Origin: Lampris incognitus
Taxonomy: Eukaryota; Chordata; Actinopteri; Lampriformes; Lampridae
Assembly (NCBI RefSeq): GCF_029633865.1
Contig: NC_079213.1
Span: 90,377,429-90,441,428, forward strand
Reading direction: 5' to 3'
Length of the DNA stretch: 64,000 nt
Of this stretch, positions 1 to 10,527 are shown piece by piece; positions within the stretch are counted from its first letter, which is position 1; each line of letters begins with the position of its first letter. Below the pieces are notes generated by a model. The model searched no databases. It was not told the origin of the DNA and worked only from the letters and a program-made list of their open reading frames with translations. The position numbers and the translations under genes are program-made.

Positions 1-172
1 CTGTCAGGTGAAAAAAAGCAGCTGGCGACTCCATATGTATCAGAGAAGGCATGTGGTAGTCTACAGCCCTCCCCGGATCAGCAGAGAGGGTGGAGTAGCG
101 ACCGGGACGGCTCAGAAGAGCTGGGTAATTGGCCAAGTACAATTGGGGAGAAAATTCAAAAAAAAAAAAAAA
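1..172 (+). repeat. SINE family B, 3' part (copy 1, cut by window edge)
   Basis: This is the 3' portion of the ~430-bp tRNA-derived SINE described at 41129-41570. It runs from the conserved CTGTCAGGTGAAAA block to the AATTGGGGAGAAAA end and an A-rich tail. Its 5' head lies outside the window. It sits downstream of the last visible kif14 exon, so it is intronic if kif14 continues to the left. Confidence 0.85.
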
Positions 173-661
173 ATGTCCTGTTTTTTGTCCTGTCAATGTC
201 AAACAGGAACTTGTGTACATGTGTATGTGCATACAACTGCACTAAAGACAGACTGTATGGGAGAGAAACAGGTTTAAATGTTGCTTAAAAAACACAACTG
301 AACACACAGGCTATTTGACACGGAACTGAGGTGTGTGTTGAATTGCAATGCACCTTCACTGGCCCAACTGTTGTTTAAGTGTATCTTTAGCCGGATCAAA
401 TTTCCATTAGAATGCTTAATTGTAAATGCATTTGATTGTCACCTCACAACAGCAGTTAAGCTTGTAAACTGAGACCCAATAAAAGCTTTAAGTGTGGCAG
501 AGGGATACAGATCCTTGTTACAGTTGGGATTTATGGGGTGAAGTGATACGGACACTCGTTACGGTAAGGAGCAATAGGATTGGCAGACCCTGGGTAGGGG
601 AGCTGGTGAACAGTGGGGTTGACAGGGCACAGACTGGGAATGGAAAGGGAATTTGTCTAAC
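173..661. other. kif14 intron, no recognised element
   Basis: Apart from a short A-run next to the SINE end, I see no exon, repeat family or RNA here. The next kif14 exon (neck/FHA region) should lie left of the window. Confidence 0.5.
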
Positions 662-834
662 CTCTGATAAGCTTGGCATTGGTGTCCTCATTGACCTTGG
701 CCTGGTTGATGATCAAGCGGGCCTGCTGGGCATAGCGCAGCGTGCTTAAGCTCTCCTCCACATTGCTGCCTGCAGGGCTCAGTGTGGCAATCATGGCTGT
801 CTTGGAGTTGCCACCCAGGCTCTCCTTCAACAGC
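662..834 (-). CDS. kif14: kif14 coding exon 10
   Basis: It completes residue 655 and runs to residue 712 plus one base: [20 protein letters not shown] through the motor's last helix to [12 protein letters not shown] at the neck. The donor is AGAG|GTTAGA. The next exon is outside the window. Confidence 0.95.
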
Positions 835-3800
835 CTGCAAAACAAAAAGGGGGCAAGACATGGCAAGTTGATAGTAATAGAAGATTTCATTCCAGTTCAC
901 GACTTCCTGAACCAAAAAAGAAAATCTAGATATAAGCAACCTAGTAGATAGCAAAAAGCATGAAATAACTTTCATTGATATTCGTATGCACCACAGAATT
1001 CAAGGTAAAATTTAATGGAACTTTTTAGGCTGGTTTAAAATCTTTCACTCATGTAATGATTTTTTTAAACATTATCTCACTTCACACTCTTTCATCTACA
1101 CACACTGTGACTACTCAAACCAATGCTGCGTTCGAGACAACTTGGAACTCTTGATAGTTCAAGTTTGAAATTTTCGAATTCCGACATAGTGTGTTCACAC
1201 TGTCAATTTATTTAAACAATAACAACCGCAAGAAACGTGAATCCTTTTTGAGCAAGCTAGTGTCATCTGGTGAAATATTTAAGCTAGCAACACCTAATGG
1301 GACATTTCTCTTGCTGCGACGTCACAGGTGTTCAGGTCGAATAAAGCGGAGCTCTGAAATGATACCCTAAATTCCTGACCTGTAATTCTGAGTTCAATGA
1401 CTTTGTCTTTTTTACAAGTCAGACCTTGTTGTTGTTGTTGTTTTTTTTTAACTAGTTTCTGGGTTGTCTTGAATATAGCATAAGCAAAGAGGGGGTTTAA
1501 GCAGCTGGCTCAAGGGCACATCAACAGTATTGGTCAGGAAGATGAACACAAGCCTCAATCAATTGTCCCACCCAGTTTTTAAAAGAAAGCCCACTACTTC
1601 GTGTTTGTCTCCGTCTCACCATGTGAGGACAGACTCCCGGTAGGGTATGAAGACCTTCTTCTTGGTCATGGCCTGCTCCGATAGGGCAGAGATCACCTTG
1701 CCCAAGGTCAGCAGGGACTTGTTGATGCTTACACCCTCCTACAGTGATAACACAGGGGGCAAAGATCATTTCATTACAGTCCAAAGTGGTTCTGTGGTGG
1801 TTACTAGGTAGAAAACAGCACAGATACTGCTTAGGGGTTCTATTTCCGCTAACGCCACCCATTAATAAAACATGTAATCAAGGTACCTCAACAGTTTCTA
1901 ACTGTTAAACTCGTAGCACAATTTGAAAAGTTAAAATGGTTTATTTTGATAGAAATTGGGGGGGGGGCAATCTTTATTAGCACTGCTAGTTTTACTGGCA
2001 CATTTTCTAAAAAGTAATTTTAGTTTTAAAATGAGGAAAGATTTGTTCATACAGAGATGCAGATCATATTTAATTTTAACATTTGTACTTGTATTTCTCA
2101 AAATGGAATCCAATCAAATTTATTTTCATAAAAAACAAACAAAAAAGGGATGTAACTGTCAAAAAACAAAAACAAAAAAAAACAGATTTTCAACAGCTTT
2201 TAATGGCTTTTCAGAAACTGGTTTGATGCAAATGAGCATTGCATTACAATACCAAGCCCAAAACTATCCCGGTGTAGACAGCTTGTGTGTGTTTACCCTG
2301 AGACGATCACCACTGGTCTGTGCTGAGTTACAGCGTTCACTGCCTGCCAGGTCTACCAGGTTGATCCTGCTGATGATCCTGTGGTCATGCTCTTCCCCCA
2401 CCACAAACTCTGTCTATACACACAAAAGAATCCATGTTACATACGAAACCAACATGTGACAGTATCCTAAAACACATGGCAAGCTCAGTTACCCAGGGTG
2501 CAAGTGACACTGATTGACGGTCAAGAAGCATGTTGCACACACACACACACACACACACAGCGAGGTCCTACCTTGGTCTGGGTCATGATGAGGGTGAAGA
2601 CAGAATGGGACCTGGAACTCTTGTCATTCATACCAGTGGCTGCAGTGGCTCTCTGCTTGTTGCCAAGCTCCAGCCAGCCCTGGGAGTAAGAAGTTAAGGT
2701 GTATTTCACAACTGAATCTCTTAGTTTGAAATATTTAATGATTAAAAAGGTACTAATAGCTAGCTCCACCTACCTGAATATCTTTATAACAACTAACCAC
2801 ATTCCTGTAGAGGGGAGGGGAGATATCTGTGAACAAGCCTGTATGTCAATTTGTTCAATATTATTAGCTTGCCCTGTAAGGGTTTTTATGCTTAGATTGT
2901 TAAAATATAATAAATAGGTAATGTTTGCTTACGCAGACAAGTCAGCCACATAGGGTCCGTGCACTGGATGTTCCCTCACCCTCAGCTGGAAAACAAAACA
3001 CGATGCCAAAGTCAGCTCATTGTACAAGGTTAATTCACATTGTCCTATTCAAAGCTCTATGCTTTGTCTAATTCAAAGCTCTATGCTTTGTCTAAACCTT
3101 TATTGTCTTAACTACATTTTGGTGAATGTCCAGTATGATACACAGGGACATCCATCCATTATCCAAGCCGCTTATCACAATCAGGGTCATGGGAAGCTGG
3201 AGCTTATCCCAGCAGACAGTGGTAAAGTTATAGAATTGTCAATTAGGTCATTTCAGTCTTCAGCTATGAACTGTTTTTCCACAACATTTTCTTCTATTAT
3301 CGGCTGCTCCCATTAGGGGTCACCAGAGCGGATCATTCGTTTCCATCTCTTTCTGTCCTCTCCATCTTTCGCTGTCATGCCAACCAACTGTATGTCCTCA
3401 ATCACATCCATAAATCATCGCTTTGGTCTTCTTCTTTTTCCTCTTGCCTGGCAGCTCCATATTCAGCATCTTTCTCCCAATATACCCAGCATCTTTCCTC
3501 CACACATGTCCAAACCATCTCAATCTTGCCTCTCTTGCTTTGTCTCCAAACCGTCCAACCTGAGATTACCCTCTAATATGCTGGTTCCTAATCCTGTCCT
3601 TCTTCATCACTCCCAACAAAAATCTTTGCAACTTCAATTTTGCCATCCACCTCCTGTCTTTTCGTCAGTGCCACTGTCTCCAAACCGTATAACATAGCTG
3701 GTCTCACTACCACCTTGTAAAACTTCCCTTTAACTCTTGCTGGTACCCTTCTGTTGCAAATCATTCCTGGCACTCTTCCCAACCCACTCCACCCTGCCTG

Positions 3801-6800
3801 TACTCTCTTCTTCACCTCTCTTCCGCACTCCCTGTTACTTGGAACAGTTGACCCCAAGTATTTAAACTCATCCACCTTTGCCACCCCTACTCCTTGCATC
3901 CTCACCATTCCGCTGTCCTCCCTCTTGTTCACACATCTGTATTCTGTCTTGCTCTTACTAACTTTCATTCCTCTTCTCTCCAGTGCATATCTCCACTTCT
4001 CCAGGTTCTCCTCAACCTGCTCCCTACAGATCACGATGTCATCTGCAAACACCATAGTCCATGGCACCTCCTGCCTGAACTATGATGTTCGCAGATGACA
4101 TTGTGATGCATATTTTGATGCTTTTCACAACAATCATCACAATAATGGACAGTGGGTCCACTGGTATATAAAATGTATGCATATCTGGACTGAACAAAAA
4201 GCTTCTAAGCTTTTTCCCCCACTCTTCAACAACTTTTTTTTTCAGGAAAAGAATGGAATGGTCTGATACCAAGGGTGCACCAATGTTACTGGAGTTAAAT
4301 TAGACTTTTTCATGCTGTCAGCTTCAAAGAAAAGATCATCAAAAAGTAATGTTTAAGAGTATCAAGTATCACAAAATCTGCATTAGCCAAAACTTTGATC
4401 GCACCCAGCCCTATGGATCACTTGAAAATATAAATCACTTGGCAAAGCAAACATAGGTGCATCTCAAAAATATGACAGATTTTCAGTTCCTTGTTTTTAG
4501 TTGTATGACAAATTTTCCGCTGCAAACGTTATTTTAACTGACCAGAGCTGGAACATAACCTTGTCTTTCAGGCACAGAGGTTGGAGTTGTCCAAGATTTG
4601 CCACCTACTTAAAAAAGCTTTACCAGTCAAGTAAGTTATTGGTTTGCCGAAGGTCTTCCAAATGATGGTGGACTACCTGTCAAAGTGCATGGTGAATTAT
4701 ACAGACAATCAAAACCCAAATTTATTAGCATTTTACTGGCATGGCAGTTGTCCCTTCCTTGTTCCAGACTACTTACAGGCATCTGCTTTTGGTTTTGGTT
4801 ATCTCTGGTTATCAGCAGGTCATGGATCTTCTCATTGTACACCTCAAAGTAGCTCATCTCCAGATGACATGTGACCTGGAAGGTAACAACTAAATGATGA
4901 AAATTTAAAAAAAAAAATGCAGAACATTTTTTTAAAAGTAATTCTCAACCTCGGGGTCAGATCACTTCCACTGAGTCACAAGATCATTTATGGCATTGGG
5001 GGAATTTGTAATGAATACCCTTTTCTGATGAAATAATGAGAAATGACTGCATCTATTTTTCTTGCAGGGCTGAATTATGTGAAATAACAAAGAAAGGAGA
5101 ATAGAATGATCATTTGGTATCAAAGTTCACCATTTGGCACAGTCACGGTTGTAGCAAGGGATTGGGAGTGAATATCTTTTTGGTTTTAGAAAATTGAGAG
5201 CTAGAAAGGTCAAGAATTGCTGCAAAAGAGCACTCAGTAATCAAACCAGGTCAATTTTTTTTCTAAAAGGATTTTTACCTCTTGATTTGCATCAGAGGAA
5301 AGTCTTGAGAAAAGTTCATGGCAGAACCGTGGGATTACCCCTGCTTCCTCTTCGAAGCCCATCATGCTGTGACAGAAACAATTGCAAACAATTCAAGATA
5401 AAAGGTTAAAGAGCATTATTCCAGCACACAAGTATGTATATTAATTCTATTTATAAACCTTATAATTGGCTGCTTGCAATTTTAACGATATAAAATGTAA
5501 AATCTAAGTTTATACTTTCACTACACTCAAGGTAAGTCACTCCAAGAAGAGTGTCAGTTAAATGCAGAAAAAGCAAAATGCCTTTTGATCTAATTTGTTT
5601 GTTATACCTTTTAACCCAACAATACTTACGTGTATGATTTTCCAGAGCCTGTTTGGCCATAGGTAAACAGACAGGTGTTAAATCCTTCATAGGCCCTCTC
5701 CAGGAGAGGCCTGGCTAGTGTCTCATACACCATTTGCTGGCTGGCAAAGTTGGGGTCCTTTTCATCAACTGAGTTGAAGGAGAAGTCATACGTGAAGACG
5801 TAACTGTGTTTGGAGTCTGGATGCTGGACAACAGTCTCCTGGTTGTTCATGAAGACGACCTGCAAAGCCTTCTCTGTGTTCTCCCTAAAACAAGACAGAT
5901 CTCCCTTTCATTCATTGCATCAGTAACAGGAATAACTTTGGTATTAGTTTGCACATTTGCCTTTTTCACAGCATAACATTAAAGTGGCAATGTGGGAGTA
6001 AATCTCTTGAAACTAGAACACCGACACTGCCTCACACCTAGTCTAATAGGGGCACATAGTATCATATATGTGAAGCACAACTGTTGTGAACGGAACAACA
6101 TGGAATCGTTATCTTATGTTTGTCATGGGAAGCAGGTCTAGTATTGACAGCCTGTTTTCATTTAAGTAGCTAATGTTACATGATATTTCTTATTTACATA
6201 ATACCCTGATTAGATACTTCACTTTGACATTGTAAAATAGATGCTTTTACACTGGTTTTACACTGACTAATCTCAATCATGTTTTAACCAACCAACAAAT
6301 CAGAAAAGCAAGCTGACGCATCAGAAACACAAAGGTGATAGATACTGATGGCGTTTCTGTGAAATCCTACCTCTAATGAAACCACATAGGCAATACCAAG
6401 TTACGGACTATAAGGGAGAGGCTAAAAAAGACTAGTAGGCTAAAAAAAGACTAGTGGTAGGTTGCAGTTCCATTTTGCGGAATTTCATATCAATAGGGAT
6501 TTTAATGTTAATTTTGAAAAGACAAAATGTTTAACACCTTACAACAACAATTTTTTTTGATACACACAGTTTTAGAGGACTTCCCTCACCCTCAATTCTT
6601 CGCAGAGGGCTCAGTGTGTGTGAATGAATTAGAATTAGAAACAATGTTAATGAGTTGCTTTGCATCTAAAAAAAACATATCTGAATTAACTACTGGTGAC
6701 TTGACTAACCTCGCACTGAAAGGCCGGACACGCACAGCGACCGTCACCGCACTGTTTTCCATCTTGAAATGGTCTTGCTGCTTCAGGACCTCGCTAGGAC

Positions 6801-7803
6801 GGACCACGGGCTCGGCAGAGACAGGTGTGGGTGTTGGAGTAGAAGTGGAATCCTTTGCGAGGCTGGCGTCTCCATCTTGACACCAGGTGACTGTATCTGA
6901 GGGCTTCCTCAGCTGTGCGGTCGGCGGGGACGCGTCGGAGTGGCGCACAGACGCGGAGGAAACGCTGGTGTTCACCCGAGGGGCCGCAGCGGACCTGACG
7001 TTCTCCACTGGACCGTGAATCTTTGGTCTCTCCAAACTTGCCGACTTGACCGCCACCGCTCTCGGGACTTCTCTCTTGGACAGCCTCTCGAAGACGTCCT
7101 TCTTAGCGGCGATCTTCTGAAATGGAGTCTTTTTAGTCGGGGTGGAGAAAGTTTTGACTCGGTCCTCCGACTTTACGTCGTCCGCGAGCGTGCTGCCTGC
7201 GGCGGCAGAGGAGGAGGGCGCCCGGTCCCCCGCCACGGCGCTTCCTTGGGCATTGATTTGAGGGCCGGATTCCCCTAGACTAGCTGAGCGGAACGCATCT
7301 GCGCTCCGGGGCGTCCGGCTGTTGGACTCAACAAGAACTTTTGGCTGTTCGACGTCGGCGCCGTCCACCCGACGCTGCTCCGGTGCAACTTTCTTTGCGT
7401 CGTTACCGGCGTTTTTACCGTCAGAGCCTGTTCTGGTTCTGCGCTGCAGGGTCGGTCTCTTCTCCGTTGCGGGCGTAGTGTTTTGGGTGTTTTCGCTCAT
7501 TGTTTTCTCCGCCTTCTCGGCATTAGTTTTTCTCCTTTGCAAAGTAAGTCGACCACGGGCAGCAGGCGTGCTGCGCGCCTGCTGGCCGCTACTCTTTGAT
7601 TTCGCTGAAACAACATAATTCCTGACGATCTCTTTGCCTTTGTCCAGTGACTTGCCAGCGTCGCAGGAAGAGTCTCTGGATGGCGTTTCTCTTGGTTTTC
7701 GCTCCATCTTCGACTCTCTCGCAGGCGTTCTTGAAGCCGATGTTGCCAAGAGGTGTTCATAGTAAGCTGTGTGCTTTCTCGCCGGTATAGAAAATAGAGA
7801 CAT
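662..7803 (-). CDS. kif14: kif14, mitotic kinesin-3-like motor (5' part of gene, 10 exons)
   Basis: KIF14 is a plus-end-directed mitotic kinesin that works at the central spindle and midbody with PRC1 and citron kinase in cytokinesis (known for the family). Exons join as 7803-6710, 5884-5630, 5366-5279, 4875-4777, 2985-2933, 2804-2774, 2679-2572, 2413-2297, 1738-1620 and 834-662. All have GT/AG borders and matching phases, giving 712 codons plus one base. Residues 1-347 form a basic, Ser/Pro/Arg-rich extension with two LQRR repeats, which human KIF14 also has. The motor starts near residue 348 with a VRVRPF strand. P-loop GQTGSGKS is at 441-448, switch I NDKSSRSH at 558-565 and switch II DLAGSE at 597-602. 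I start at the first ATG (7803), giving MSLFS, close to human MSLHS. The gene is open at the left edge, so the FHA and coiled-coil regions are not seen. All key motor residues are intact. Confidence 0.96.
835..1619. other. kif14 intron 9, no recognised element
   Basis: AT-rich unique-looking sequence with a short (GTT)n run near 1430. No exon or repeat family was recognised. Confidence 0.5.
1620..1738 (-). CDS. kif14: kif14 coding exon 9
   Basis: Residues 616-654 plus two bases, with [18 protein letters not shown] and [11 protein letters not shown], the relay-helix end and the following strand of the motor. The donor is ACATG|GTGAGA. Confidence 0.94.
2297..2413 (-). CDS. kif14: kif14 coding exon 8 (switch II)
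   Basis: Residues 577-615, with [19 protein letters not shown], the switch II loop that senses the gamma-phosphate. The donor is AGG|GTAAAC. Confidence 0.95.
2572..2679 (-). CDS. kif14: kif14 coding exon 7 (switch I)
   Basis: Residues 541-576, including [17 protein letters not shown] and switch [10 protein letters not shown] sense-strand (TG)n tract begins about 10 nt inside the following intron (plus-strand 2535-2559). Confidence 0.95.
2774..2804 (-). CDS. kif14: kif14 coding exon 6 (31-nt micro-exon)
   Basis: It completes residue 530 and encodes [10 protein letters not shown] up to residue 540. It is flanked by a CTCTACAG acceptor and a GTAGGT donor and restores phase 0. It was found by joining frames across the neighbouring exons, since it is too short to stand out alone. 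Confidence 0.88.
2933..2985 (-). CDS. kif14: kif14 coding exon 5
   Basis: A 53-nt exon for [17 protein letters not shown] and two bases of the next codon (residues 513-529). It matches human [17 protein letters not shown]. The donor is GC|GTAAGC. Confidence 0.9.
3038..3093. repeat. short tandem duplication in kif14 intron
   Basis: The unit TTCAAAGCTCTATGCTTTGT occurs twice in direct tandem. This is a local slippage-type duplication with no gene content. Confidence 0.7.
3149..3222 (-). repeat. SINE family A, 3' tail fragment
   Basis: It shows the reverse of the family A 3' end: CCATCCATTATCC, then CCGCTTATC, then GGAGC-TATCCCAGCAG. It is diverged and 5'-truncated. Confidence 0.7.
3288..4106 (-). 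mobile_element. RTE-like LINE remnant, 3' end, with inverted 5' junction
   Basis: The minus strand encodes a decayed reverse-transcriptase C-terminus: [13 protein letters not shown], then [43 protein letters not shown]. The 3' end at 3288 carries the CGGCTGCTCCCATTAGGGG block also seen at 51355-51505. It is disrupted by frameshifts. At its 5' end (4079-4106) the FADD-coding segment reappears on the opposite strand, 20 nt away from the first copy, so the element folds back on its catalytic motif. The RTE assignment is from family memory. Confidence 0.82.
4777..4875 (-). CDS. kif14: kif14 coding exon 4
   Basis: Residues 480-512, containing the kinesin signature [16 protein letters not shown]. 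Phase 0 at both ends. Confidence 0.94.
5279..5366 (-). CDS. kif14: kif14 coding exon 3
   Basis: Residues 450-479. It begins TMMGF and continues through the GVIPRFC helix conserved in kinesin-3 motors. Confidence 0.93.
5630..5884 (-). CDS. kif14: kif14 coding exon 2 (P-loop)
   Basis: Residues 365-449, from QVVFM to the ATP-binding GQTGSGKSY. The splice borders TTTAG|GG and AC|GTAAGT are in phase with both neighbours. Confidence 0.95.
5885..6709. other. kif14 intron 1, no recognised element
   Basis: 825 bp of AT-rich sequence with no repeat family I recognise. Confidence 0.5.
6710..7803 (-). CDS. kif14: kif14 coding exon 1
   Basis: Residues 1-364 plus two bases. It encodes the N-terminal extension (PRC1-binding region in the family) and the first motor strand. 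The donor is AG|GTTAGT. The exon is much more GC-rich than its introns. The LQRR motif occurs in two spaced copies, matching the human protein. Confidence 0.95.
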
Positions 7804-8345
7804 GTCAGCCGAGAGTTTGAAAAGCACACAATAAAAGACTACAAGTTAAGGGAAGGCGTTGAAGCAAGTTGGGATGTCCAGTAGAAGGAGAACTCGAAGG
7901 CGAGGTACATCTCTCTGGGGAAAAGAAAATCATTAAATGAACCACTAAACATTTAGCTAGTCTTCTCTGTACGGCAACCAAGCACCGGGGATTGGCTTAC
8001 ATCTCCTTATGTTAGCAGACCAACGGCAACGCTAAGTACGGCGAATGGCTACGTCTTGTTTTGTTGTAATGTCTACTACCACGTCGCTGTGATCCACCTT
8101 AATACGTTAATAAACATTTGATGGATAATTTCCCGTCAGACTTGGAACAAGTATCAAGAACAACAATCAACTTTTTGTTTACCTTTTTTAACATTGCCCG
8201 GTCTTCCGGCTTCGCCCGCTACAATTTCAAACGAAGGTCCTTACTGAAAGCTGATTGGCCGAATTTCCGGAAGCTGTTACGTCACGTCTAGACGTGTAGA
8301 GACATTATGGGGAGCGGTAGGGGGAGGTAAACTCAAGCTTACTAT
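7804..8345 (-). promoter_or_regulatory. kif14 5' UTR and candidate G2/M-type promoter
   Basis: Read on the kif14 strand, this region holds a CRE-like TGACGTAA (8278-8285), an ETS-like CCGGAAAT (8263-8270), a CCAAT box in GGCCAATCAGC (CCAAT at 8254-8258), and then a TTTGAA element (8226-8231) 22 nt downstream. A CCAAT box just upstream of a TTTGAA (CHR) is the arrangement known for NF-Y/MuvB-controlled mitotic genes, which fits kif14. The transcription start is inferred and not mapped. Confidence 0.55.
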
Positions 8346-8351
8346 GTTGGG

Positions 8352-8424
8352 TTTCCATTATCCAAACCGCTTATCCTGCTCCAAGGGTCGCGGGGTTGCT
8401 GGAGCATGTCACAGCAGTCATGGG
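8352..8424 (-). repeat. SINE family A, 3' tail fragment
   Basis: TCCATTATCCAAACCGCTTATCC followed by the GGGTCGCGGGG-TGCTGGAG block is the reverse complement of the family A 3' end. It is a truncated relic in the kif14-ddx59 spacer. Confidence 0.75.
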
Positions 8425-8954
8425 TATCCTGTTCGCAAATTACAAGCGTCTAATTGGAGGGTCTATAGATAAAGGGTGTAGTCTTCTGACGTTTACTGCA
8501 CCTACCTGTTGCTGAACAGTAAATCATTTCAGAATAAACCCATGTACAATAGTCACATTGTAAAAGATGCTATGTAAGGCAGTCTGGGCCCATCAGTCAT
8601 GTTCAGTTCATCTCTTACTGCTTCAAATAAAAAAAAATCTGTCAAGATCTACTTTTTTGACTAATCTTTAAGAAAACTACTCTAGCACATCTGACAAATA
8701 TAGTCTGATTTAATGACTTCTTGGACAACAGCGTTATTTCCCCCTCTAAAATCACCCTAATCATTGCTCAAGTGATACATTATTTGCAAATGGAAGTGAA
8801 GTTAAGGTGCATGTATCTGGTGAAATTGTTACTCTTTATTTTTTTAATATCACACTACATTTCGCAAAAACAAATACTGCTTGTAATGTGCTTGTTTGTT
8901 TGGTTTCAATATCATTCAGTCCTAATACCCTCTATCATTTCAGAAGAAACGCTA
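8425..8954. other. kif14-ddx59 spacer, no recognised element
   Basis: AT-rich spacer without exon or known repeat. The two genes are about 2.5 kb apart and transcribed in the same direction. Confidence 0.45.
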
Positions 8955-10080
8955 ACTTTCAGGCAACATTTATGTTTATGTTTATTATGTTTATGTTTAT
9001 TTATCGGGGTCCCCATTAGCTGTGCCCTAAAGCACCGCTAGTTTTACTGGGGTCCACATAAAAACAATATATTTAATACATACATTTAAAAACAAGAAAG
9101 AGAAAAACAAAAACAAAACAAACAAAAATAGCAAAAACCTACATTAAACTTTACAGTACAAAATAAGCCATCATCCAACAGCAAAGAGACATACATAAAT
9201 CATTCCAATGTACAAACAGTTGAAACCATCCAGGCTATACAATTCAGTTCGAATCACACCTTACCCTGTCTTGTGTGTGTGTGTGTGTGTGTGATATGTG
9301 TACGTATGACCATGTATTTTGCATCCTACAAATATGACATTCCAAGGTGTTTATTTGCTGTTTAAATATTGATTTCTGTGTCAGTTTAGTCATTGGCATT
9401 GGTAAGGAATTCCATGCTTTCATTGATCTATATTTTACTGTATGCTTCAGAAAATTAGTGTTTGGCCTAGGAAGTGAAAACCGGCCTTCTGTTGCCTGTC
9501 TAATGGCATATGTATATGATTCTGAATTGTGTTTTACTGATTGTACTGATATAATGGAGTTATGTATTGTAAAACCTTCCATATTGAAGATAGAAGTGCA
9601 GCATTCATTCTGTCCTCAACTTTTAACCATTGTAGACAGAAGTGCATGCTGTTGATGTTTGTATTGTATGGACATTGGAGAGCAAGGCGTGCCACTTTTT
9701 TCTGTACCAACTGGAGTTTGCTCAAATTTTTTTCATGGCATTCGCCCACATTATTTGGCAATAGTCAAGCCGTGAGAGAACAATAGTGTTTATTACCATT
9801 TTAGTCAATTCTGGTGTAAGGTATTTTCTGCGTCGCCTTACCACTGCCAATGCGTTACCCATTCTGTTTACAACAATGTCAATGTGTTTTGACCAGGGCA
9901 GCTTATTGTCAAGAATGATGCCCAGGAGCTTAGTTTCCTTTACTTGTTTGATTGGTGTTTTATTTATAAAGAGTTTTAGCTCTGGCTCTTTTCTAAGAGA
10001 ATGATTTGAACCAAATATAATGCTTTTCGTTTTAGTTGCGTTAAGTATCAGTTTGTTTTCAAAGACAATGTATCAATGAA
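8955..10080 (-). mobile_element. decayed LINE (Rex/CR1/L2-like reverse transcriptase, 3' part)
   Basis: The minus strand encodes, in broken frames, SNHSLRKEPELKLFIN, LLGIILDNKLPWSKHI, RLDYCQIMWANAMKK, LSKLQLVQKKVARLAL, RQATEGRFSLPRPNTNFL and MKAWNSLP. This is the C-terminal reverse-transcriptase region of a jockey-superfamily LINE. The 3' end is a GGACCCCGATAAATA-type tail running into an (AAACAT)n simple repeat near 8970. A (GT)11 tract sits inside at 9271-9292. It has multiple stops and frameshifts and is dead. The exact clade is uncertain. Confidence 0.8.
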
Positions 10081-10266
10081 TGTGTAGCATTTCCAGACAA
10101 AACTCATTAAATGTACCCTTCACATTAATCACTTTCGAAAGTAAACCCTTTTTTGAAAATGTGCTAAATTTATTGTCAAAAATTAAAGTCTTAATTATAA
10201 AAAAAAATCATCATTTAAACAATAAATACAAAGGCATCGTTGCTATTGCTGTAAAATGAACAGTCA

Positions 10267-10527
10267 TTATTTCTTCCGCCGGTGATGTTTCCTGATGATA
10301 TCTATGAGGTTGTCCTTGGTGACCAAGGGATCATCTGGCCCCAGCTTGGCCTTCTGTCTCTCCCTCCTCTGCTGCTCATGCAGGTGAGGGGAGTTGAGCA
10401 GCTGAGGTGGTAGGATAGAGCCTGTTGGCTTAACCCTGTTGACCACATCCAGGAATAGACGCTTGTTGTTATTGTTGAGAAATGTGATGGCTGTTCCTCT
10501 GTGGCCCAGCCGACCCGCCCTGCCCAC
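10267..10527 (-). CDS. ddx59: ddx59 coding exon 7 (motif VI, stop)
   Basis: Residues 558-643: [34 protein letters not shown], then a basic C-terminus ending [10 protein letters not shown]. An (A)n-rich stretch follows the stop. Confidence 0.95.
   Translation of the reverse strand: MGRAGRLGHRGTAITFLNNNNKRLFLDVVNRVKPTGSILPPQLLNSPHLHEQQRRERQKAKLGPDDPLVTKDNLIDIIRKHHRRKK

Noticed and set aside
7804-7827. Upstream extension of the kif14 frame
   Set aside because: The frame extends eight codons before the ATG at 7803 but begins at GTG. The ATG gives MSLFS, which fits the family start.
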